NCBI GenBank assembly: GCA_963730285.1
Contig: CAVSQY010000011.1
Span: 1-49,979, forward strand
Length of the DNA stretch: 49,979 bases
Origin: JARDZU01 sp963730285
Lineage (GTDB): Bacteria; Actinomycetota; Acidimicrobiia; Spongiisociales; ZC4RG35
Direction of reading: 5' to 3'
Shown: positions 41,532 to 49,659 of the stretch, piece by piece
Position numbering within the stretch: the stretch's first letter is position 1
Layout: each line of letters opens with the position of its first letter
Program-made: the position numbers and the translations under genes
Notes under the pieces: model-generated
What the model was told of the DNA's origin: nothing
Seen by the model: only the letters and a program-made list of their open reading frames with translations
Database searches by the model: none

Positions 41532-42334
41532 GCTGGGGGCTCGAATCGGTATCTGTGACCCTCGGTCGTCGTCGCGCCCTCGACGCAGTGAACCTTGACA
41601 TCGAATTGGGTGAGGTGGCCGTCGTCGTAGGTGGAGATGGGGCCGGTAAGACCACGCTGGGACGGGTGTTGGCCCGACTCGTTGCCGTCGATAGCGGGTC
41701 GGTCCACCTTCCCACGCGTGACAAGGTGGGCTATCAGCCGGCGGCTTCAGGGACCTGGCCCGATCTGACTGTCCAGGAAAACCTCGAATTCGTCGCTTCG
41801 GCATTCGGGAAGGCCCCTGCCCGTTCTCGCATCGACACTCTGCTCCAGATGACGCACCTGGTGGAGGCACGTGGTCGGTTGGCTGCCGCCTTGTCCGGCG
41901 GGATGCGGCAGAAGCTCGGCGTCGCGATGGCCCTTCTCGCCGAGCCGGAGCTGCTGGTCCTGGACGAGCCCACAACCGGGGTCGATCCGGTGAGTCGGGC
42001 CGAACTGTGGCGGCTGATCTCAAAGGCCGCAGCAGACGGATCAGCGGTGGTGATGACCACCACTTACATCGACGAGGCGGAGCGGGCTAGCCGCATACTC
42101 GCCTTGGATGATGGCAGGGCTCTCTACTCGGGAAAGCCCGATCAAATCGGTTCGGTCGTGACCGGGACGATCTGGGGGAGCGACAAAGAAGTTGATTGGG
42201 CGGTTCGTTGGAGACGTGGGCGTGAGTGGCGCTTCTGGTCGTCAGGTGAAGCGCCCCCTGCCGCCCATCGGATCGAACCAGACCTCACCGACGAACTCAT
42301 CGCCGCCTCCTTCATCGAGGTGCAGCCCAAGTGA
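41528..42334 (+). CDS. ABC ATPase 1: canonical signature, H-loop His missing
   Basis: The 268-residue ATPase has Walker A VVGGDGAGKTTLGRVLARLV, signature ALSGGMRQKLGVAMALL, Walker B LLVLDEPTTGVDPVSR. At the switch it reads VVMTTTYIDEAERA, where the usual His (THY or SHY type) is Thr-Tyr. The GTG overlaps the permease stop (GTGA). It pairs with ATPase 2, which has the opposite defects. Confidence 0.9.
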   Translation: MSWGLESVSVTLGRRRALDAVNLDIELGEVAVVVGGDGAGKTTLGRVLARLVAVDSGSVHLPTRDKVGYQPAASGTWPDLTVQENLEFVASAFGKAPARSRIDTLLQMTHLVEARGRLAAALSGGMRQKLGVAMALLAEPELLVLDEPTTGVDPVSRAELWRLISKAAADGSAVVMTTTYIDEAERASRILALDDGRALYSGKPDQIGSVVTGTIWGSDKEVDWAVRWRRGREWRFWSSGEAPPAAHRIEPDLTDELIAASFIEVQPK

Positions 42335-43182
42335 CCGTCCTCGCCGAGAGCAGGGATCTGGTCAAGAGGTTCGGTGATTTCACTGCTGTTGATCACGTGT
42401 CCCTGACCGTCAGCGACGGTGAGGTGGTCGGGCTTCTCGGCGCCAATGGGGCCGGGAAGACCACGTGGATCAGGTGTCTTCTCGGTCTCACCGCTCCGAC
42501 TACCGGCGATGTGGAGCTGTTCGGCTTTCCCCCGTCGAGGAGCCGACTGAGGCGGATTGGGTATGTCCCCCAAGGGCTCGGTCTCTACACCGACCTGACG
42601 GTGGGGGAGAACCTCGGATTTCGCTCTCGCATCTATGGGGTGAGCTCGCCCCAGCTTCCCAAGGATCTCGAGGCCTATCGGGACATCCGTGTCGGTGGAC
42701 TGTCACTTGGTCTCCAGAAAAGGGTCGCCTTCGCCATTGCCAGGTCGCATGGCCCCGAATTGCTCGTTCTCGACGAGCCGACGTCTGGTGTCGGCCCACT
42801 GGGCCGTGCCCGATTGTGGGACACGATTCGTGAGAGAGCCGAGGCAGGGATCGGAATCTTGGTGACGACCCACCACATCGAGGAGGCGGAGCAGTGCGAC
42901 CGTCTGGTGATGATGGCCGGCGGCCGAGTCGTCGCCACTGGATCGGTCGACGAGATCACCGCAGGCACCAGGACGGTTGTCGTCGATACGAGAGACTGGC
43001 AGACGGCGTTGACGGCGCTTGACGAAGCCAATGTCACCGTGTCGCTCGCCGGAACCGATCTCCGTGTGCCGGGTGGAGACTTGGGTCAGGTCGACTCGAT
43101 CCTCAAACGCTCAGGGGTGATGGCGGGTCTCTCCACTCGTCCGGCCAGTCTCGAGGAGCGTTTCGTCACTCTGGCATCGTGA
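42331..43182 (+). CDS. ABC ATPase 2: H-loop intact, signature degenerate
   Basis: The 283-residue ATPase has Walker A LLGANGAGKTTWIRCLLGLT, Q-loop IGYVPQGLGLYTDLTV, Walker B LLVLDEPTSGVGPLGR with Glu but no normal D-loop (SALD-like), and H-loop ILVTTHHIEEAEQCDRL. The signature is GLSLGLQKRVAFAIARS instead of LSGGQ. It overlaps ATPase 1 and the TetR gene by four bases each (GTGA). Confidence 0.9.
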   Translation: MTVLAESRDLVKRFGDFTAVDHVSLTVSDGEVVGLLGANGAGKTTWIRCLLGLTAPTTGDVELFGFPPSRSRLRRIGYVPQGLGLYTDLTVGENLGFRSRIYGVSSPQLPKDLEAYRDIRVGGLSLGLQKRVAFAIARSHGPELLVLDEPTSGVGPLGRARLWDTIRERAEAGIGILVTTHHIEEAEQCDRLVMMAGGRVVATGSVDEITAGTRTVVVDTRDWQTALTALDEANVTVSLAGTDLRVPGGDLGQVDSILKRSGVMAGLSTRPASLEERFVTLAS

Positions 43183-43757
43183 GTGCGCGACGCGGACCTA
43201 GGTCCGGAGAGTCAGACACTCGCGAAGAGATCCTCAACGCGGCCCGTTCGGCATTCGCCGTCCGCGGGTATGACAGAGCGACGATCAGGCTCATCGCCTC
43301 GGAGGCCGGAGTCGACCCGGCTCTGATCCATCACTACTTCGGAAAGAAAGAAGATTTGTTCGCAGCGGCGGTGAGTCTCCCTTTGCGCCCTTACGAGGCG
43401 GTTGATGAGCTCTTCGCCGCCGGGATCGATGAGCTACCCCACAGGTTGACGGCCCTCTTCTTCCGGGTCTGGGAGGTGGAAGAGACCCGGCAGGCTCTGC
43501 TGGGTCAACTCAGGATGGCGCTGACCGACGATCGCCCACCACCCATACGCGAGTTCATCGCCTCGGCTCTGCTCGAACGAGTGGCCGAGCGGCTCGATGG
43601 CCCGGACACACAGTTCAGAGTCGAGCTGGTCGCCTCCCATTTGGTGGGCGTGGCGATCCTCCGCTACCTGATGCGTCTCGAGCCATTGGCCTCGACCGAC
43701 ATCGATCGGTTGGTCGAGGAACTGACGCCTAGGGTGGCTTCATATCTGCTCGGCTAA
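43179..43757 (+). CDS. TetR-family regulator of the ABC operon
   Basis: The 192-residue protein has an N-terminal TetR HTH: TREEILNAARSAFAVRGYDR, ATIRLIASEAGVDPALIHHY, FGKKEDLFAAAVSLP. The rest is helical ligand-binding domain; RLTALFFRVWEVEETRQALL and FRVELVASHLVGVAILRYLM resemble the TetR_C class in actinobacterial exporter operons. Last gene of the four, coupled by GTGA. It probably binds the palindrome at 40429. Confidence 0.9.
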   Translation: MSARRGPRSGESDTREEILNAARSAFAVRGYDRATIRLIASEAGVDPALIHHYFGKKEDLFAAAVSLPLRPYEAVDELFAAGIDELPHRLTALFFRVWEVEETRQALLGQLRMALTDDRPPPIREFIASALLERVAERLDGPDTQFRVELVASHLVGVAILRYLMRLEPLASTDIDRLVEELTPRVASYLLG

Positions 43758-43763
43758 CGATGT

Positions 43764-45062
43764 TCAGGCGCCGGGTTGGTCAGGTGGGCCTTGGTCGGTG
43801 TGTGCGATGTAGTTGAGCTGTCGCCAGATCAAGACCAGGAATACCGTCGAACCGACGAAAGCGAACCAGAACGGGGCAGCCAAACCGTAGGAACGGGCGA
43901 TGGCGCCGCCTATACCGGAGCCGACTACCAGACCACCGAACATGCCGATCAGGTTGACACTGCTCACCCGACCCTGAAGCTCCAACGGCACGGCTCGCTG
44001 ACGGATCGTGATCGATGTGGTGCCCCAGATGAAAGCATGGCCTCCGAACACGAAGAAGATGGCAAGAGCCACCCAGGAAGTCGTCGTGATGGCGAGACCG
44101 AGGTGCGTCAGGGTCTCGATGATCAAGCCCACTCTCATGATGTTGGCGAGGCTGACCCGGGCGGTGATCCACTCATATGCCAGCACTCCGAGAAGCCCCC
44201 CAAGGGCCCCCACCGTGGTGATGAGCCCGAAGCCGACCTCACCCAATCCGAGTCGGTCGGTGGCGTAGAGCACAAGAACCGACCACGCAGCTCCGAAGGT
44301 CACGTTGAAGATGAGGATGGTGAGTATGAGGGTTCGGACGGCCGGGCTATGACGGACCCATCGGAATCCTTCGGCGATGTCGGCTCGTATACCCCGGCGG
44401 ACCTCCTTTGGGCGTTCAACACGAGGCATGGTGAGTCGAGAGATGAGTGCCACCCCGGCCAACATCAACATCCCCTGTGCTGCAAATGGCCACGCCATAC
44501 CCAGTGCGAACAGGAATGCCCCGACAGGAGGGCCGGCCAGCTGGTTCAACGTGATCAAACCGGCCTGGATGCGGCCGTTGGCGAGGGCGAGGTCGTCACG
44601 ATCGACCAGCATCGGGAGCAAAGTCGATGAGGCATTGTCGGCGAATGTCTCAGCCGTTGCCAGGGCGAAGAGGACCGAGAGGACGATCCAAACGCTGATG
44701 GCGCCGTTGACGATTGCCACCACGAGGACCGCCAGGAACAACGCCCTCAGCGCGTCGACGACGATGACGATGGCCTTCCGGTCCAGCCGGTCGGTCATCG
44801 CTCCGGCGAAGACGCCAAAGAGGAGGGGAGGGAGCCACTGCAGCGTGGCCGCCATGGCGACGAGAAACGGGTCGGAAGTCTGCGACGCAATGAGGAGTGG
44901 CCCTGCGGCGAGGGCGATCCCATCCCCGATGTTGGTGGTCCACGAGGAACCCAATAGCCAACGAAAGCCCCGGCCAAGCCGGGGCGGGGCGATCGTGTCG
45001 ACGAGTCGGTTCAGCAAGCCGCCGAACGTTAGTGGCGAGACGTCAAGCGCTCCTGCCAGCAT
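43764..45062 (-). CDS. MFS transporter (MFS_3-like)
   Basis: The 432-residue protein has about 11-12 membrane segments. MFS motif A-like GVFAGAMTDRLDRKAIVIVV near 80-100 and the enterobactin-exporter-like LPMLVDRDDLALANGRIQAG, LAGPPVGAFLFALGM mark the MFS_3/EntS group of proton-driven exporters. The ATG at 45062 has only a weak Shine-Dalgarno. It is convergent with the ABC operon, six bases from the TetR stop. Substrate unknown. Confidence 0.85.
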   Translation of the reverse strand: MLAGALDVSPLTFGGLLNRLVDTIAPPRLGRGFRWLLGSSWTTNIGDGIALAAGPLLIASQTSDPFLVAMAATLQWLPPLLFGVFAGAMTDRLDRKAIVIVVDALRALFLAVLVVAIVNGAISVWIVLSVLFALATAETFADNASSTLLPMLVDRDDLALANGRIQAGLITLNQLAGPPVGAFLFALGMAWPFAAQGMLMLAGVALISRLTMPRVERPKEVRRGIRADIAEGFRWVRHSPAVRTLILTILIFNVTFGAAWSVLVLYATDRLGLGEVGFGLITTVGALGGLLGVLAYEWITARVSLANIMRVGLIIETLTHLGLAITTTSWVALAIFFVFGGHAFIWGTTSITIRQRAVPLELQGRVSSVNLIGMFGGLVVGSGIGGAIARSYGLAAPFWFAFVGSTVFLVLIWRQLNYIAHTDQGPPDQPGA

Positions 45063-45091
45063 TCGAACCTACTGCTGGCGAAACGGCGTCT

Positions 45092-45697
45092 CTAACCCAC
45101 GCCCCGATTGAGCGACAGACCACCAGTGGTCGGCTTGACTTTCAGGGTGACCACCCATCGGTGCTTGCCAATCATCCGATCCCGGGCGAATCCCAAATCT
45201 TCATACGTCGAGAGAGCCCCGTTGAACAGGAATCCAGCGGGAACGGACCCAGCAGGTTCCGGGTATCCCTCGACCACTCCACCACCCGAGTCGCCGATCA
45301 GGCGGAGCGCTCCCGAAAGTGCATCACGGGAGACCCCGTCACGGCGATGGCCCTTGCGGACGTAGAAACATGTGATCCGCCAATCCGGCGACGTGGTCGC
45401 TGTCTTCTCGTAGGCGGCACGGCTCTTGATCCTTGGAAGCTCCTCTGGTGATCCGAACTGACACCATCCAACGCAGAGGTCATCTTCGAACACCAACGCA
45501 GCATGGGTCGTGCCTTCTTCCACTCGAAGACGCTTGCGCTCACGATTCAGCTCCGCCGTGGTGTGCTTGCCGACACCTTCTGGATGGAATCCCATACACC
45601 AACAACCGCTCGGGAATCCGTCACTGTTCTCGGCAAGCTCTGCAAACGCCGGCCACGTCGATGTGTCCAATGCCTTGATGGTGCGCATTTCGGCCAT
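45092..45697 (-). CDS. GNAT-type acetyltransferase-like protein
   Basis: The 201-residue protein shows GNAT features: LVFEDDLCVGWCQFGSPEEL (strands 4-5) and WRITCFYVRKGHRRDGVSRD (acetyl-CoA loop, Arg/Gly-rich). GCWCMGFHPEG near 32-42 is typical of a subfamily often found in Actinobacteria with short YP-type motifs (VEGYPEPAGSVPAG). The ATG at 45697 has AGGAG seven bases upstream. Substrate unknown. It precedes the MFS gene on the same strand by 29 bases. Confidence 0.75.
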   Translation of the reverse strand: MAEMRTIKALDTSTWPAFAELAENSDGFPSGCWCMGFHPEGVGKHTTAELNRERKRLRVEEGTTHAALVFEDDLCVGWCQFGSPEELPRIKSRAAYEKTATTSPDWRITCFYVRKGHRRDGVSRDALSGALRLIGDSGGGVVEGYPEPAGSVPAGFLFNGALSTYEDLGFARDRMIGKHRWVVTLKVKPTTGGLSLNRGVG

Positions 45698-46006
45698 TGT
45701 GGGGCTCCTGCCCACATCCGGCAATCCCGGTGGGTTGAAGGTGCAAAGCCGGACTAGGTGGGGGTTGGGTAGCAAGCGAATCGCGATGACTTGAGGGACT
45801 TCGATTTATCCCCACGACCCCGAGTCCTTCAACCGCGTCAACCAAGCCACGGAACCGATTGTCCACCACAGGCAGGAGGAAAACCAGAGAACTGAGAGTA
45901 TGCAGATCGCACTGCGGCCGCCGTGAGCTCGGCTAGGAGACCATGGAGGGCTGCAGGCGGCGACTTCCTTGATTTTGCGGCCGCAGCCCGACCGGCCATA
46001 GGACTG
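45698..46006. other. gene-free stretch before tRNA-Arg
   Basis: I see no convincing coding region here. Frames that stay open near 45950-46080 read the tRNA-Arg gene or its complement and are false. No hairpin with a T-run is evident. Confidence 0.5.
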
Positions 46007-46078
46007 CGCTCCCGGCAGGATTCGAACCTGCGCACCCGGCTCCGGAGGCCGGTGCTCTATCCCCTGAGCTACGGGAGC
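46007..46078 (-). tRNA. tRNA-Arg (anticodon CCG)
   Basis: On the minus strand a full cloverleaf forms: acceptor GCTCCCG (46078-46072) with CGGGAGC (46014-46008), discriminator G; D-arm GCTC/GAGC; anticodon stem CCGGC/GCCGG with loop CTCCGGA, anticodon CCG reading CGG; T-stem GCAGG/CCTGC around TTCGAAT. CCA is not encoded. The 5' end of the gene faces the integrase 100 bases away. Confidence 0.93.
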
Positions 46079-46103
46079 GTGAGGGATAGCTGGCTCGTTG
46101 TAC

Positions 46104-46140
46104 CGGTTGCAGCCCGTTTGCTGCAACCGGGCTGCAACCG
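46104..46140. repeat. 13-bp inverted repeat between tRNA-Arg and the integrase gene
   Basis: CGGTTGCAGCCCG (46104-46116) and CGGGCTGCAACCG (46128-46140) are perfect inverted copies separated by TTTGCTGCAAC, which itself repeats the CTGCAAC core. It is 40 bases before the preferred integrase start. It could be an arm-type integrase site or an operator; no T-run suggests it is not a terminator. Confidence 0.55.
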
Positions 46141-46179
46141 AGTTTGGGTGGCTTCTTCGTCCTGACGAAGGGACGACGA

Positions 46180-47370
46180 GTGTCGCAAGTGAGAGTGCCT
46201 GGATCGGTGTACCGCCGATCGAATGGGAAATGGACGGCTGTTTCACCGGCGGTCTTCGACGATGTCACAGGTCGGAGGCGGAGGATCAGCCTGGGCGTGT
46301 TCGGGGGACGCACCGAGGCGCTGACGGCGCTGGCGACCTTTCATCAGGAGCGGGGACGGACCTCTGCTGCTGTTCTCGATATCCGCCGGATGAGCGTGGG
46401 AGATTGGCTGACGGATTGGCTGGAGTTGGTGGAGGGTCAGGTGGATGCGGGCCATCTTGCTCGGCGGACGGCCAGCGGATACGAAGAGGTGGTGCGAATT
46501 CACCTGGTCCCGGCGTTGGGGCACCTCTGCGTCGGGGATCTGAACCACCTTGTCGTGCATCGGTTTCTGATGGGATTGAAGGATACCAGGGGATTGTCGG
46601 ATAGGACACGCCAGCGTGTCTACCGGGTGTTCCATCGGGCTATGGCCGATTGTCCTTTGTCGGACAATCCGGTGGCCCTTCCCAAGCACCTTCGTCCAGT
46701 TGTCCGAGACCAGCAGGAAGTTCAGAGACCGACACCGGATCAAGTGCATCAGTTCTTGGAGCACACTTCAGCGTGTCCTCGGTCGATGTACATGCATCCC
46801 CTCTACCAGGTTGCGGCGACGACCGGGATGAGGCGTGGCGAGCTTGCTGGGCTTGGGTGGGACGCCATTGATCTCGGTGCAGGCATGATCCGAGTAGATA
46901 GGTCTGTCGGGGTGGATCGAGGATCAGTGTTCGTCAAGACTCCGAAGAGCAGGGCAGGGGTTCGGGTGTTGGGTTTGGACGTGGAGACCTCTGAGGTTCT
47001 CAGACGGCACTGGGCGAGGCTGCAGGATGATCGTGTTGGTGCAGGGGCGGACTACCTGGCGCTGGTGCTTGGCCTCGACCTCGCCTTCCGCCGTGGTCCC
47101 GGCGGAGGACTGCTTCGCCCCGACCGTATCTCACCTCATTTCCGACGTGAGTGGAGTCACGCTGGCTTGCCCGATGGGGTGACTCTTCACGGCCTGCGAC
47201 ATATGACTGCATCGATCCTCGCCACTTCTGGGATGTCTCTGGTGGAGGTAGCGGCACACATGGGCCACACCGTTGAAACGCTCCAACGCATCTATGCCCG
47301 TGATCTTGACCCGGTGGGGAGAGAGGAGAGGGTGGTCGAGATTGTCGGGAGGGCACTCACCACGAAGTAA
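46180..47370 (+). CDS. int: tyrosine recombinase/integrase of an integrative element
   Basis: The 396-residue protein has an N-terminal arm-binding region (VRVPGSVYRRSNGKWTAVSP), a SAM-like core-binding domain near 75-165, and the catalytic domain with Arg in TTGMRRGELAGLGW, LHGLRHMTASILATSGMSLV (HxxR), VAAHMGHTVETLQRIYARD (His and Tyr). All catalytic residues are present. GTG 46180 is used because AAGGGA lies six bases upstream; the frame is open to TTG 46144. It moves an element by recombination at an att site. Confidence 0.9.
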   Translation: MSQVRVPGSVYRRSNGKWTAVSPAVFDDVTGRRRRISLGVFGGRTEALTALATFHQERGRTSAAVLDIRRMSVGDWLTDWLELVEGQVDAGHLARRTASGYEEVVRIHLVPALGHLCVGDLNHLVVHRFLMGLKDTRGLSDRTRQRVYRVFHRAMADCPLSDNPVALPKHLRPVVRDQQEVQRPTPDQVHQFLEHTSACPRSMYMHPLYQVAATTGMRRGELAGLGWDAIDLGAGMIRVDRSVGVDRGSVFVKTPKSRAGVRVLGLDVETSEVLRRHWARLQDDRVGAGADYLALVLGLDLAFRRGPGGGLLRPDRISPHFRREWSHAGLPDGVTLHGLRHMTASILATSGMSLVEVAAHMGHTVETLQRIYARDLDPVGREERVVEIVGRALTTK

Positions 47371-47445
47371 CGGATCCCGCTGTAGTACGGGGAAGAAATG
47401 CGGCAAGCGTTAGTCCGACAATGCACTAAGCGTTAGTTCGGTCGG

Positions 47446-48228
47446 CTACCTCGTTTGTATCTCCGAAGCCCAAGTCAAGGCAGCAAGCCAAGCGTCCTGA
47501 GTCACACCAGGAGGACGCAACCAACCTTTATCCAAATCGGGTAGTGGGGCACCGGCTCCCAGGCGTGCATAGGCCAGCTGGGCAATTTGTTCGTCCTTGG
47601 CCGAGAGGCCGATCGTGATCTGCTTGTTGATCCCCGAAGCCCGATCATCACCTGGATGCCATCCCAGGCTGTAGTTGACGGCCTTTCGACTCTGGTCATC
47701 ACCAATGCCAGGAAGCCACATGACAGTTCGTACTACTCCATAGGCACGTGCAGGATCCATCCACTCACCGTTGACGGGATCCTTCCGACCGGCAAGGTCC
47801 GCATCAGAGAACACGAATGCTGTATATGGGCGTCGAACCCAAAGGTAATTTGCACTCCGGTCGAACCGCCGCTGGCGCAATCGGTTCGAGAATCGATCGT
47901 CGTAGTCCGCACCCGCAACCCATATCTCCGCCTGGGACGAAAACACGGCTCGCATGTGCGTGAGGTGGCGACTGGCCTTCCTCTCGGCACAAGACCGATG
48001 TGTCCAGGAGTCGCATCTGACCGTGTGGTCGAATACCGTGCCCGACACCGAGTTGACCAGCGTCAGATGCCAGGGGCATTTTTCAGCTCGGAGGCTGAGA
48101 CGCATCGTGTCCCATCCGCCCGGTCCGTCAATACTGACAGGACGCTTCTCCCAGGACTCGGATGCGAGCGTCGGCAGGCTGCTGCTGGTTTGAATTGCGG
48201 TGGACCCGGCGGTCCCGCTGGCAGACAT
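47446..48228 (-). CDS. element-encoded protein with a Cys/His motif, possibly replication initiator
   Basis: The 260-residue protein has TVRCDSWTHRSCAERKASRH near 70-90, a C-x5-H-x2-C-x2-R-K pattern resembling the zinc region at the start of actinobacterial rolling-circle Rep proteins, and EKCPWHLTLVNSVSG before it. FVFSDADLAGRKDPVNGEW and AVNYSLGWHPGDDRA follow, and the C-terminus is helical. I do not recognise a firm family. ATG 48228 has GGGAGG four bases upstream. It is convergent with the integrase and divergent from the ribbon-helix-helix gene. Confidence 0.5.
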   Translation of the reverse strand: MSASGTAGSTAIQTSSSLPTLASESWEKRPVSIDGPGGWDTMRLSLRAEKCPWHLTLVNSVSGTVFDHTVRCDSWTHRSCAERKASRHLTHMRAVFSSQAEIWVAGADYDDRFSNRLRQRRFDRSANYLWVRRPYTAFVFSDADLAGRKDPVNGEWMDPARAYGVVRTVMWLPGIGDDQSRKAVNYSLGWHPGDDRASGINKQITIGLSAKDEQIAQLAYARLGAGAPLPDLDKGWLRPPGVTQDAWLAALTWASEIQTR

Positions 48229-48358
48229 GACGCCTCCCTCGGTTCGGGACTCCAAGGCCCTCGATGACAGTCTGATCGTATACGAGATCGGGGCCTCTCT
48301 GGTGGCAATTCGACCATGTCGCTCAGCGACTTTTCCCAGTTAGTAGTTGACAAAAACG

Positions 48359-48375
48359 CCGATGTGTCACATCGG
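48359..48375. promoter_or_regulatory. palindrome CCGATGT-GTC-ACATCGG, likely operator
   Basis: A perfect 7-3-7 inverted repeat lies 20 bases before the ribbon-helix-helix start, in the divergent gap with the Cys/His-motif gene. TTGACA at 48347 precedes it. Ribbon-helix-helix proteins often bind such sites to repress their own genes. Binding is inferred. Confidence 0.5.
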
Positions 48376-48395
48376 AGTCGACTACAATTGGAGGC

Positions 48396-48587
48396 ATGAT
48401 TGACCGTCGAAAATACGATCGGGCGATGAACCAGAAGCGGCCCGTGATCCCATTCCGAGCGCCCAGCCGTGCCCACCATGAGCAGGTGAGAGCAGCAGCC
48501 TCCGAACAAGGGATCTCGGTCTCCGAGTGGCTTCGTCGAGCCGTCTTCGACGCCCTAGAACAGCAGCAAATCACAACAGCCAGATAA
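48396..48587 (+). CDS. small ribbon-helix-helix protein
   Basis: The 63-residue protein starts MIDRRKYDRAMNQKRPVIPF and continues FRAPSRAHHEQVRAAASEQG, then SVSEWLRRAVFDALEQQQ, the strand-helix-helix order of MetJ/Arc or MobC-like proteins. TTGGAGG precedes the ATG. In mobile elements such proteins regulate copy or help a relaxase. No relaxase is seen in the window. Confidence 0.65.
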   Translation: MIDRRKYDRAMNQKRPVIPFRAPSRAHHEQVRAAASEQGISVSEWLRRAVFDALEQQQITTAR

Positions 48588-48677
48588 GACAGCCGAACAC
48601 CGGAACGTCTCGAACGTCGGAGTGCCCAGCCAATGGCCCCCGGCGTTTTCTGCGTCGTGGGCCGGGAGGAGAAGTCA

Positions 48678-49232
48678 ATGACAGTTGATGAAGCAAGAGA
48701 AGAACTGAGGGCCGCCGAGACGGACTATCTCGCCATCGAGGTGAGGACCCAGCAGGAGGCTGTCGGTGTTCCCACCGCCGAGCGGGTGATCCGACAGACC
48801 GAACTGGCAGGGGCACTATTCGATGCAGCTCAGAGGGTCATCAAGGCCAGAACCGTGTTCGAGTCGGTTGTAGATGATGCCGGTGAGCGTCGGCGCCAGC
48901 AGGCTGAGATCGCCTTGGTCGATGTGGAGGCCCAACTCGGTGACGCTATTGCCAAGGCCGAAGCCGACATGGCCACCCTCAAAGAGTCAGTCGGGAGAGT
49001 GCTTGAGCTAAGCCGACAGAGGTACAGCCTCAAACATGACATCACAGGACGAGCCACTGTCAGCATCCTCGGGAGAGGAGCCGTAGCGGGCTGGATCCAA
49101 CACCATCTAGGAGGTGGCCTTGACCTGGTCGATCTCGGTGTTGCCGCCCATCACTACCGGGCACCACTGCAGGACACGTTGGGATTGACGTCCCGCTTGA
49201 ACATGGAGGTTGACAATGAGACCGAGAACTAG
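48678..49232 (+). CDS. coiled-coil protein of the integrative element
   Basis: The 184-residue protein is mostly helical with heptad-like patterns (DEAREELRAAETDYLAIEVR, RRQQAEIALVDVEAQLGDAI, EADMATLKESVGRVLELS) and a short Gly-rich C-terminal part (TVSILGRGAVAGWIQHHLGG). No family is recognised. ATG 48678 has GGAGGAG upstream. It overlaps the next gene by 17 bases. Confidence 0.55.
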   Translation: MTVDEAREELRAAETDYLAIEVRTQQEAVGVPTAERVIRQTELAGALFDAAQRVIKARTVFESVVDDAGERRRQQAEIALVDVEAQLGDAIAKAEADMATLKESVGRVLELSRQRYSLKHDITGRATVSILGRGAVAGWIQHHLGGGLDLVDLGVAAHHYRAPLQDTLGLTSRLNMEVDNETEN

Positions 49233-49659
49233 GTCCGAGATCCTGGCCGAGGTCGACGAGATGGCCGACGAGCTGATGACGCTGGTCCCAGAGGCGACCT
49301 TCGAGGAGGCGCAGGCTGCGGTCTTCGAGGAGTTCCCCGACATCTACGACGAGTACCGAAGCTCCACGCCCGAGATGCCATCGATGCCGGTGGCCAAGTC
49401 GGCACCAGAACCCACAGTGGCCGAGATGATCCTAAAGGCCCTGTCCACAGAGGCCGGGCGGCTGGCCTGGACCCGCTGGCCCTCAAAGACACTGGCCGAT
49501 ATCGAGATGGATGTGTGGCAATCGGATGAGGGTGCGGAGCTGTATGAGTTGTATCGAGGACCGGACGGCCGGCGGCCCTTCTCCGAAGCCCGACAGACGC
49601 TCGGCAAGTCAGATGCCCATCGGGATGTGTGGGCCACGTTGGAACGGTGGTTGCCGTGA
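49216..49659 (+). CDS. conserved-looking hypothetical protein of the element
   Basis: The 147-residue protein has an acidic N-terminus (SEILAEVDEMADELMTLVPE, EFPDIYDEYRSS), a short Pro/Met linker and a helical C-terminus (EMILKALSTEAGRLAWTRWP, then LYELYRGPDGRRPFSEA). No family is recognised. ATG 49216 has GGAGG six bases upstream. Its stop overlaps the next gene by three bases (GTGA). Confidence 0.55.
   Translation: MRPRTRSEILAEVDEMADELMTLVPEATFEEAQAAVFEEFPDIYDEYRSSTPEMPSMPVAKSAPEPTVAEMILKALSTEAGRLAWTRWPSKTLADIEMDVWQSDEGAELYELYRGPDGRRPFSEARQTLGKSDAHRDVWATLERWLP

Noticed and set aside
45806..46246. Minus-strand ORFs over tRNA-Arg (GAQVRILPGA..., GSNPAGSA...)
   Set aside because: These are common false translations of the tRNA gene.
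48347..48388. TTGACA and TACAAT as a sigma-70-like promoter for the RHH gene
   Set aside because: The boxes are 30 bases apart, too far, and the -10 would put the transcript start at the ATG although a Shine-Dalgarno is present.
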